From NCBI GenBank assembly GCA_947683625.1, contig CANTUR010000042.1:558001-622000 (forward strand): DNA of 64,000 nucleotides, read 5' to 3'. The notes beneath the pieces are model-generated. The model saw nothing but the letters and a program-made list of their open reading frames with translations, was not told the origin of the DNA and made no database searches. A program made the position numbers and the translations under genes. Below are positions 56,057 to 64,000 of the stretch, piece by piece; the stretch's first letter is position 1, and each line of letters opens with the position of its first letter. This DNA is from Mallotus nudiflorus (Eukaryota; Streptophyta; Magnoliopsida; Malpighiales; Euphorbiaceae).

Positions 56057-57469
56057 CTGTTCTTTACAGGTTGTACTAGTTAGAGAAGCACATGGGGGCG
56101 GTTTAATGGGTCATTTTGGGATACAAAAGACTTATGATACGCTAATTGAGCATTTTTTTGGCCATGCATGAAACGTGATGTGCATAAGATTTGTGGTCAA
56201 TGCATTGTATGTTTGAAAGCTAAGTCCAAATTGCAACCCCATGGGTTATATACACCTTTACCTATTCCTGATGTTCCTTGGATAGATTTGTCTATGGACT
56301 TTGTGCTTGGTTTGCCTAGATCTAGGAAAGGTAAAGATAGTATCTTTGTTGTTGTGGATAGGTTTAGTAAGATGGCTCACTTTATACCATGCCATAAAAG
56401 TGATGATGTTATTCATATTGCTGATTTGTTTCTTAGGGAAGTTGTGCGTTTGCATGGAGTACCTAGGACCATTGTTAGTGATAGAGATGTTAAATTTCTA
56501 AGTCACTTTTAGCGTGTGCTATGGGGTAAGTTAGGCACAAAATTGCTCTTTTCTACTACTTGCCATCCACAAACAGATGGACAAACCGAAGTTATGAATA
56601 GGACTTCGGTTCAATTGCTTCATGCTTTGATTTCTAGGAATTTAAAATCTTGGGAGGATTTGTTGCCATTTGTTGAATTTGCATACAATAGGGCTATTTA
56701 TAGAACTACACAGATTTCACCATTTGAAATTGTATATGGCTTTAATCCTTTAACTCCTATTGATTTGATTCCTTTACCCCTTAACAAGCTTGTTAGTGTT
56801 GAAGGTTCTTCCAAGGCAGATTTGGTTAAAAAGCTACACAAGCAAGTTAAAGAGAGAATTGAGAATCAAAATGCAAAAGTGGCTAAGAGGGTTAACAAGG
56901 GACGAATTCCAATGGTGTTCCAACCTGGAGATTGGGTTTGGGTTCATTTTCAAAAGGAAAGGTTCCCAAATCAACGAAGGTCTAAGCTAAGTCCGAGGGG
57001 TGATGGTCCATTTAAAGTCCTTGAGAGGATCAATGACAATGCCTACAAGATTGATTTGAAAGGTGAGTATAATGTGAGTGGTACATTTAATGTTGCTGAT
57101 CTAAGTCCTTTTGATGTAGGTGATGAGCTTGATTCGAGGACGAATCATCCTAAAGACGGAGGGAATGATACGGACATGGCCAAGCTTAAGAATGGTAATG
57201 GTGGCAGCATTTCTAGAGATAAAGCTAAGGATAGGCTTGATGGAGAGGACAACAAGAAAACCAAAGATAAAGCTAAGGATCCATTAAGCATGCCACAAGG
57301 CCCAATTACAAGGTCAAGGTCCAAGAAGCTACAAGAAGCCTTAATTGGCTATATACAAGATTGGGCTAGTCAAGGAAGTTCAATTGGTCATGCTAGGTTT
57401 GGCCCAAGTGAAGATACAATTGAATGGGCTTTGTTTAATGTTTGGCAAGTCCAAATACATGAAGACTAA
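56057..57469 (+). pseudogene. pol: CRM-like integrase with C-terminal tail encoded by the LTR
   Basis: Zinc part: EAHGGGLMGHFGIQKTYDTL, then a T run (56153-56159, seven T) one base short, which shifts the frame; KICGQCIVCLKAKSKLQPHG after the shift. Core: LSMDFVLGLPRSRKGKDSIF, SKMAHFIPCHKSDD, TIVSDRDVKFLSHF, TAG at 56510 (expected TGG), STTCHPQTDGQTEVMNRT. C-terminal: PGDWVWVHFQKERFPNQRRS, LSPRGDGPFKVLERIND, FNVADLSPFDVGDELDSRTN. The last ~100 codons lie in the 3' LTR, including a Lys/Asp-rich stretch and PQGPITRSRSKKLQEALIGY. No ordinary chromodomain is seen. The tail occupies its place. Confidence 0.9.
57152..57165 (+). other. Polypurine tract of the CRM-like element
   Basis: AAAGACGGAGGGAA, abutting the 3' LTR start TGATACGG. 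It lies within the pol reading frame (KDGGND). Confidence 0.75.
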
Positions 57470-57898
57470 TGTGGGCTAGCATGTGGGCTCAAATCCCTTA
57501 TTTAAGTTCAGAACTATATTATTGGCTATTATGCTTAATAGTTTTATTAGGGTTTCTCATGTTAGGATGTTATAAAAACCCTCCTTATGGTGTGTTTTAG
57601 ACAGATTGGAAATTTGAATGAAAATTAGTCCTTTTGCATATTTGCTTGAATTCTTGAATTCTTGTTGAATACATAAACCACTTATCAAGGAATTGATCTA
57701 TCCTTGTGGCGTGTTAAGGGTTAGGGCTTAAAGAACTTAGTTTTCTTTAGGTTTTGATCTTGATAAACCAAACCTTGCAATCCGATTTAAGCGATTCTTA
57801 GGTTTTGAAACTCAATTTGTTCTTGGGTTTTCAAGATAGTAATTCACGGGTTCATAATCATTAGGGTTCACGGTTCTAATCCTTGGAGGTTCTTAACA
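57166..57898 (+). repeat. 3' LTR of the CRM-like element
   Basis: 733 bp, collinear with 50520-51240. Pol ends inside it at 57469. It ends TTCTTAACA followed by TCTAT. Confidence 0.93.
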
Positions 57899-57903
57899 TC
57901 TAT

Positions 57904-60057
57904 CCTTGGGAGAGGATACATGTTCTTCACTGTTACCTTATTCAGTTCTCTGTAGTCAATGCACAGTCTCAGGGTACCATCCTTCTTCTTCACAAACAGG
58001 ACTGGTGCACCCTAAGGAGAAACACTGGGTCTGATAAAACCCTTATCCAATAACTCTTGCAACTGCTCCTTCAACTCTTTCAACTCTACAGGAGCCATTC
58101 TGTAGGGTGGCATAGATATAGGAGTAGTACCTGGTACCATATCTATACAAAACTCAATCTTTCTATGAGGTGGTAAACCTGGCAACTCCTCAGGAAACTC
58201 ACAAGCAACAGGAACATCCGTGAGTGACAACTTCTCCACTGAAGTATCCCTGACTAATGCCAAATATCCCTGACAACCTTTCCTCAATAACTTCCTAGCC
58301 GTAATAGCAGAAATAAGATTCTGAGGTGCTGAACTCCTATCACCCATAAACTTAAAATCTTCTTCATTAGGAATTCTGAACGTCACCTCTTTATTCCTGC
58401 AATCTACTACGGCATTGTGATGAGATAACCAATCCATTCCCAGAATAACATCAAACTCCATCACATCCAACAAGATCAATTCAGCGGGTAATTCTCTATC
58501 TCCCATGAGAACTGGACAACCAGAAAGAACAATATCGGTGTCCAAGGAATCGCTCAGAGGAGTGGCAACAGATAAAGGAAAAGCCATCCTCGAAGCTTGC
58601 CAACAAGATTTGGAAGCAAAAACAGGAGAAACAAATGAATGCGTGGCACCCGGATTAAACAAAACCCATGCATCCAGGTAACAGACGTAAACAATACTTG
58701 CCACGACTGCATTAGATGCCTGAGCATCCTGCTGGGTGAGATGGAAGACTTTGGCCTATCCTCGACCTCCCTGCTGACTGGTAGAAGCCTGGCCAACACC
58801 TTTGGCACCTCCTCTAGTACCTCTACCATGACTCTGATGTGGAACAAGCTGAGTGGAACTTTGATGCTGAGCTGGGGGTAACTGAAATGGAACTGGTGCA
58901 GCACTAGCAATCGACTGCTGTGGGAATCGCGGCATCTGCAGCTGTTGATACCCGGAGTAAGGACATGATCTGGCAAAATGTCCTGTCTGCCCGCATCTAA
59001 AGCATGTCAGTGGTGTTAGATAACACGGTCCCTGATGGACTCTACCGCAGGTTTGGCAAACACTGGCAGCTAATCCAGAACTACGACCACTGCTGCTGCT
59101 CGAAGCACCTGACCCGAATCTGAATGGTCTACGCTGACCTCCACGACCATGTCTACTGCTCTGATGCACTCGCTGCTGCTGTCTCTGACTCTGCTGAGTC
59201 GGACCTCGCTGCTGACTACTCGAACCAACATGAAAACTCGAATATGGTGTAGCCTGCAATCCACTCGACTGAACTCCCAGCTGGTAATAATCAGGCATCG
59301 CTCCCTGCCTAACTAGCCTCAGCTCAATCTCCTTGGCTAACTCTATCACAGACTCCAGAGTAAGGCCTGCTGTAGGCATACCAGTAAATGCTGAACCCAA
59401 ACTAGTAACATAGGTAGTGATCGCAAAATACTGATCTCACATCAGATCCTCTGCATATCTACCCAGCCAAAGAAACTCTCGGGTGTACTCCTTAACAGAT
59501 CGATCTCCATGAGAAATACTGGTCAATCAGAGATGATAGCTCATACGGAGAGGCTCTGGACAGAATCTCCTCATAAATCGCTCTTGAAACTGAGCCCAGG
59601 TCATCGTCATCATATAGGGATGGATCAGCTGAATAAACCAATCTAAGGCTGGTCCCTTGACAGATAACTCGACGATCATGATCCGCTGATACTCGGTATG
59701 AGCAGTCCGAGTCCAAGTCTCGATCGCATGCAGAAAATCTAGTGGGTCGAAAGTACCGTCAAAAGCGATCCTACCAACTCGGGCATAGAACAAAGCTGCC
59801 TCAGGGTCAGACATACCTTGCTGATAGGCAGGCTGAACAGGATGAACAACTAGAGGCACAGGAACATCAAATTCAGGCTCAACAGGCTCCTCGTCCTGTA
59901 ACTCTCTCTGCCTACTGCGACCTGCCGCTCCTCGAGGTCTACCTCTGCCACGACCTCTACGTCTAACTGGCTGCTCAGGAGGTTAAACCTAATCCTGAAA
60001 AGACTCATCATCCTCGGCCTCAACGACTGTTGGAGTGACACGTGCTCACCTCCTCAT
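57904..60057 (-). pseudogene. gag-pol: Tekay gag, protease and start of RT, broken
   Basis: ATG at 60057 follows a TTTTCAG acceptor-like site. The fourth codon is TGA (CGA in the complete element), and two more stops follow within 30 codons. Gag core: EAALFYARVGRIAFDGTFDP, LDWFIQLIHPYMMTMTWAQF, ELAKEIELRLVRQGAMPDYY. Knuckle: CFRCGQTGHFARSC (about 58967-59008). The protease active-site text is FNPGATHSFVS, with Asn where the catalytic Asp is expected. Then ILGMDWLSHHNAVVDC, LPGLPPHRKIEFCIDMVPG and KELKEQLQELLDKGFIRPSV. A TAG replaces TGG near 58010. It runs into the CRM-like insertion at 57898 inside RT. Confidence 0.9.
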
Positions 60058-60255
60058 TCTGAAAAGACAACAAAATGATTCAGACAAAATAGACAACAGA
60101 GGGATAATGTAAAAAACTAAAGCAAGGAATACTTATCAAGACATACTCGAGCCTAATTCACTGCAGTAGTTACCAAAAGAAAACACAACTTGAAAACTAG
60201 GGCCACAACTCACACAACTAAGCCCTGACATAGAACTCCGCTCTGATTCCAACTT
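60058..60255 (-). other. Leader and primer site of the minus-strand Tekay element
   Basis: The minus strand reads TGGAATCAGAGC at 60251-60240, one mismatch from the tRNA-iMet site TGGTATCAGAGC, then a ~180 bp leader ending in a pyrimidine-rich TTGTTGTCTTTTCAG just before the gag ATG. Confidence 0.85.
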
Positions 60256-60449
60256 TGTCACGACCCAAAACAGGGACCATGACCGGCACTAGGGAACGGG
60301 AATTCTTTCGAATCCGAAACCCGTAGCAAGCCTAAAAATAAAATAAAACATACAATAATAATAACAACACTTAATGCAGCGGAAATAAAATCATAACTAT
60401 CAAAATAATATCCATATCTCATATATAGATAAATCCTTTGAATACACAT
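60256..60449 (-). repeat. Start of the 5' LTR of the minus-strand Tekay element
   Basis: TGTCACGACCCAAAACAG onward matches 41635-41827 with about seven substitutions. It stops at AATACACAT, where a plus-strand LTR starts. The rest must lie right of the window. CACAT is the predicted target duplication of the insertion. Confidence 0.9.
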
Positions 60450-61833
60450 TGTAATATCCCGTGTTTTTAAAAATATTTTTTTACACTGTACCGGGATATG
60501 CAGTGTCAATAATTTTGAATATATATGTGATATTTTTACGAGTTAATATGTATTTAAAACCTATTTTAATTACGGTATATTATTTACAGTGTTTTACGTA
60601 AAATTTTCCCGGGACTTGCATTTTCGGGGAAATTTTCACGTAAATAATTTATTATTAATTATTTTAGATGTATTTACGGACTTGCATCAACTCATACATA
60701 TTTTTAAATTATTAAATAAAGTCTGTGTGTGTATATGTATTTAATTAGGGTTTATTATACCCTAATATTTTATTAAGTATTTAATTGTTTTAATTGTTAT
60801 TTAATTAATTTTATTTGGTATAAATTATTAAAATATTAATATTTTTATGTGTGTGGTGTATATTTGATGTGTGTAATTTAATATTATTTTAATATATAGT
60901 ATAAAGTATATATATACATATATTTGTCAAAATTACACAAGAATTGGAAAATTACATTTTAGCCCCCGAGTCTCCTTCTTCTTCTCCGACCGTTCCTTCA
61001 CCGTCCGGGCATCTGTCACGCCGTTCCTTCACCGTGGGTGTGCCGTCCGGTGTGCCACCATCTTCCCCGACCAGTTTCGCCGCCTGAGGAGGCCGTTTCC
61101 GGCGTCGGGAGAACGATTTTGGCCGGAGAAGCCGAAAATCAACCCACCGTCGATCACGCCGATTTCGGCCACCGTTTTCGACACCGCCGGTCTCTTTCTT
61201 CTCCTTGAGCTCCGGTGAGTGTGATTCTAGCTTTGGTTTGAGCTAAAATGGTCTAGAATTGCTTAGGTTTCGATTTGTAAATTTCGGCCTATTAGGGTTT
61301 TCGATTTTTTTGAGCTTCGAATTGATTGATTCATGGAAAATTACTTCACAAATGTTGTTCCTAGTAGCTTAATCTTCATGTATGAATTTTTGTAGAATTT
61401 TTGGAGATTTTTTGGATTTTTGGGTATTTTTGAATATTTTAATATTATTTTCTAATTTTCGGAAATTAATTATTTAAATTATGAAATTGGAGTTTATGGT
61501 TAAATTAGGTGTTGAAATGAATTATAGGAATTTATTTGGAATTTTTATGAATTTCTAAGTATTTATTTTTAATTATTGAAGTTTAGGTGATTTTGGAAAA
61601 TTAGGTTAATTGTGTTTTAAATTGAATTTAATTGGTTAATTGAGTTTAAATATTGATATTATTGATAAATATGTTGAGAAAGTTAATTTTGGATAATTGT
61701 ATAATTTTTGATGAATTTTTGAAGTAATTTAAGTATATTTATATATATAGGGGTATTTTGGTAATTTTACCCTAAATTGTCTAAAAATGTAATTTAATTG
61801 GTTTTAATATTTATTTAAGGTATAAAAATGGTT
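60450..61833 (+). repeat. Truncated 5' LTR
   Basis: Collinear with the first 1.38 kb of the solo LTR at 47226: GATATGCAGTGTC, short TA run (60906-60920), GC-richer block 60960-61215 with CTCCG/GTGAGTG near 61214, and the ATATATAGGGGTATTTTGGT segment. It ends at AAAAATGGTT. Confidence 0.9.
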
Positions 61834-62498
61834 CAGCTTTTACTGGTATGCCTACAGCAGGTCTTACTCTGGAGTCTGTGATTGAGCTAGCTAAGGAGAT
61901 CGAGCTGAGGTTAGTTAGGCAGGGAGCGATGCCTGATTATTACCAGTTGGGAGTTCAGTCGAGTGGATTGCAGGCTACTCCATATTCGAGTTTTCATGTT
62001 GGTTCGAGTAGTCAGCAGCGAGGTTTGACTCAGCAGAGTCAGAGACAGCAGCAGCGAGTGCATCAGAGCAGTAGACATGGCCGTGGAGGTCAGCGTAGAT
62101 CGTTCAGATTTGGGTCAGGTGCCTCGAGCAGCAGCAGTGGTCGTAGTTCTGGATCAGCGGCCAGTGTTTGTCAGACTTGTGGTAGAGTCCATCAGGGACC
62201 GTGTTATCTGACACCACTGACATGTTTCAGATGCGGACAGACAGGACATTTTGCCAGATCGTGTCCTTATTCCGAATATCAGCAGCAGCAGATTTCACGA
62301 TTCCCACAGCAGTCGATTGCTAGTGCAGCACCCGTGCCATTTTAGTTGCCACCAGCCCAGCATCAGAGTTCTACTCAGTTTGTTCCACAGCAGAGTCGTG
62401 GTAGAGGTACTAGAGGAGGTGCTAGAGGTGTTGGCCAGGCTTCTACCAGTCAGCAGGGAGGTCGAGGTCAGGCCAGAGTCTTCCATCTGACTCAGTAG
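61834..62498 (+). pseudogene. gag: Tekay gag C-terminal half
   Basis: The frame is set by GGT-TCA-GCT at the junction. Readable: MPTAGLTLESVIELAKEIEL, RLVRQGAMPDYYQLGVQSSG, Ser/Arg/Gln-rich linker, CQTCGRVHQGPC, knuckle CFRCGQTGHFARSC (62224-62265), then a TAG at 62343 after APVPF and a TAG at 62496 after VFHLTQ. Both are where CAG is expected. The N-terminal gag core is deleted. Confidence 0.9.
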
Positions 62499-64000
62499 GA
62501 TGCTCAGGCATCTAATGCAGTCGTGGCAGGTATTCTTTCTGTTTGTTACCTGGATGCTTTGGTTTTGTTTGATCCGGGTGCCACGCATTCGTTTGTTTCT
62601 CCTATTTTTGCTTCTAAATCTTGTTGGCAAGCTTCGAGGATGGCTTTTCCTTTGTCTGTTACCACTCCTCTGAGTGATTCCTTGGACGCCGATATTGTTC
62701 TTTCTGGTTGTCCAGTTCTCGTGGGAGATAGAGAATTATCCGCCGATTTGATTTTGTTGGATGTGATGGAGTTTGATGTTATTTTGGGAATGGATTGGTT
62801 ATCTCAGCACTTTGCCGTGGTTGATTGCAGGAATAAGGAGGTGATTTTCAGAATTCCTGGTGAAGTAGAATTTAAGTTTGTTGGTGATAGGAGTTCAGCA
62901 CCTCAGAATCTTATTTCGGCTATTGCAGTTAGGAAGTTGTTGAGGAAAGGTTGTCAGGGGTTTTTGGCATTGGTTAGGGATACGTCAGTGGAGAAGTTGT
63001 CACTCACAGATGTTCTGGTTGCTTGTGAGTTTCCTAATGTTTTTCCCGAGGAGTTGCCAGGTTTACCACCTCATAGAGAGATTGAGTTATGTATAGATGT
63101 GGTACCAGGTACTACTCCTATATCTATGCCACCCTATCGTATGGCTCCTGCAGAGTTGAGAGAGTTGAAGGAGCAGTTGCAAGAGTTGTTGGAGAAGGGT
63201 TTTATCAGACCTAGTGTTTCTCCTTGGGGTGCACCAGTCTTGTTTGTGAAGAAGAAGGATGGTACCCTGAGACTGTGCATTGACTACAGAGAGTTGAACA
63301 AGGTGACAGTGAAGAACAAGTATCCTCTCCCGAGGATAGATGATTTATTTGATCAGTTACAAGGTGCACAGTTCTTTTCTAAGGTCGACTTGAGGTCGGG
63401 TTATCATCAGCTGCGGATCAGTGAATCCGATATTCCTAAGACAGCATTCCGTACTAGATATGGTCATTATGAGTTTCTGGTGATGTCTTTTGGTTTGACT
63501 AATGCACCAACAGCTTTTATGGACCTGATGAACAGAGTATTCAGACCGTATGTGGATCAGTTTGTAGTAGTCTTCATTGATGATATACTGGTATATTCGA
63601 GGAGTATGGAAGAGCATGTATATCACTTGAGGATTGTACTACAGACACTGAGAGATCATCAGCTTTATGCTAAATTCTCGAAGTGTGATTTCTGGATGGA
63701 GAGTGTTTCTTTTCTTGGACACGTAGTGTCTAAAGAAGGTATTCAGGTTGATCCACAGAAGATTGAGGCAGTATCTGAATGGCCTAGACCTACTTCGGTC
63801 ACGGAGATTCGGAGTTTTCTGGGTTTAGCCGGGTATTATAGGCGGTTTGTGCAGGATTTTTCTAGGATAGCAGCCCCTATGACTCGCTTGACTCAGAAGA
63901 ATGTTAGATTCGAGTGGTCAGAAGCTTGTGAGAATAGTTTTCAGTTGTTGAAGGAGAAGTTGACCACAGCGCCAGTATTAGCTTTGCCTAATAGTGTGGA
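62499..64000 (+). CDS. pol: Tekay pol: protease, RT, RNase H start, open to window edge
   Basis: 500 open codons continuing the gag frame. Protease: LVLFDPGATHSFVSPIFASK with intact Asp, ADIVLSGCPVLVGDRELSAD, ILGMDWLSQHFAVVDC. RT: PPYRMAPAELRELKEQLQEL, VLFVKKKDGTLRLCIDYREL, DDLFDQLQGAQFFSKVDLRS, TAFRTRYGHYEFLVMSFGLT, VVFIDDILVYSRSMEEH (FIDD 63573-63584), WPRPTSVTEIRSFLGLAGYY, RRFVQDFSRIAAPMTRLTQK. It ends at TAPVLALPNSV before RNase H proper. All RT landmarks are intact. The protease and RT text differs from the complete element mainly by single substitutions. Expression would need readthrough of two upstream stops. Confidence 0.92.

Larger units (their letters stand above)
50520..57898 (+). 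mobile_element. Complete CRM/Galadriel-like chromovirus, TSD TCTAT
   Basis: LTRs 50520-51240 and 57166-57898, exact TCTAT flanks (50515-50519, 57899-57903), primer site TGGTATCAGG, single-frame gag-pol, polypurine tract. Text such as YFDDILIYSKS, YDKELYALLRALQTWKHYLW, HTDHESLKHLKGQ and GGGLMGHFG places it with plant CRM/Galadriel chromoviruses. The reading frame runs ~100 codons into the 3' LTR, as in CRM elements. By eye the LTRs differ at about 17 bases plus a 12 bp indel, so it is fairly young. It split the RT gene of the minus-strand Tekay element. Confidence 0.93.
41635..60449 (-). mobile_element. Minus-strand Tekay element carrying three insertions
   Basis: 3' LTR 41635-44861, polypurine tract, pol C-terminal half 44918-47225, a 74 bp RT island 50446-50519, gag to RT start 57904-60057, primer site 60240-60251, and the first 194 bp of the 5' LTR region at 60256-60449. 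The gaps are a solo LTR, a CRM-like element and, at 60450, the start of another Tekay element. The 194 bp of the 5' LTR differ from the matching 3' LTR bases at about seven sites by eye. The 5' LTR remainder is outside the window, so the TSD (CCCGG on the left) cannot be tested. Confidence 0.92.
60450..64000 (+). mobile_element. Tekay element with 5' deletion, running out of the window
   Basis: LTR start TGTAATATCCCGTG at 60450, then ~1.38 kb of normal LTR that joins directly into mid-gag at 61830-61833. The rest of the LTR, the primer site and the gag start are missing. From the junction the gag-pol frame is nearly open to the window end with only two TAG codons, so this is the best preserved Tekay coding text here. 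Without a primer site or complete 5' LTR it could not move by itself. Confidence 0.92.

Noticed and set aside
1..64000. CRISPR arrays, operons, defence or biosynthetic gene clusters
   Set aside because: The sequence is plant nuclear repeat DNA. I found no regularly spaced repeats with unique spacers and no non-transposon gene cluster.

Overview
The window is repeat-dense, AT-rich nuclear DNA from a flowering plant, most likely a eudicot and probably heterochromatic or pericentromeric. I see no ordinary host gene, no tRNA or rRNA gene and no CRISPR array. Almost every base to the right of about 5.4 kb belongs to nested Ty3/gypsy LTR retrotransposons. Family names below come from recognising protein motifs, not from a search.

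Layout. Positions 1-2329 hold two Tekay-type LTR pieces in opposite orientations. Positions 2330-5400 are AT-rich and hold a small inverted repeat, two A-tailed ~130 bp repeats with a plant snRNA-type USE motif, and a decayed MULE-like coding fragment with a possible promoter and 5' exon. Positions 5401-15604 are a decayed minus-strand LTR element with no recognisable polymerase, and a solo Tekay LTR (8098-11345) sits inside it. Positions 15605-16678 are a fossil minus-strand gypsy protease region. That fossil was hit at 16679 by a Tat/Ogre-type element, recognisable to 40958.

The Tat/Ogre element carries several insertions. Its 5' LTR holds a complete Tekay chromovirus (17536-29159, TSD TAATC). 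Its gag gene holds a minus-orientation solo LTR (31810-38526), which itself holds a plus-orientation solo LTR (33506-36774). At 40959 a diverged Tekay-like LTR begins. That LTR is broken at 41635 by a minus-strand Tekay element (41635-60449), which in turn holds a solo LTR (47226-50445, TSD TGATG), a CRM/Galadriel-like element (50520-57898, TSD TCTAT) and, in its 5' LTR, another plus-strand Tekay element (60450 to the window end). Nesting is therefore five layers deep.

Tekay polyproteins are gag, protease, reverse transcriptase (FIDD), RNase H, integrase and chromodomain in one frame. Nearly all copies are broken, mostly by TAG or TGA codons at sites consistent with methyl-cytosine deamination. 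The most open stretch is pol at 62499-64000.

The most novel-looking signal is non-coding. Each Tekay LTR of ~3.2-3.4 kb carries, inside a candidate leader intron, a ~300 bp cluster of short hairpins. Two of these are tandem paralogues with the same palindromic GAGCTC loop but different self-complementary stems. This would suit a dimerisation or packaging signal that only unspliced RNA keeps. That function is my inference.
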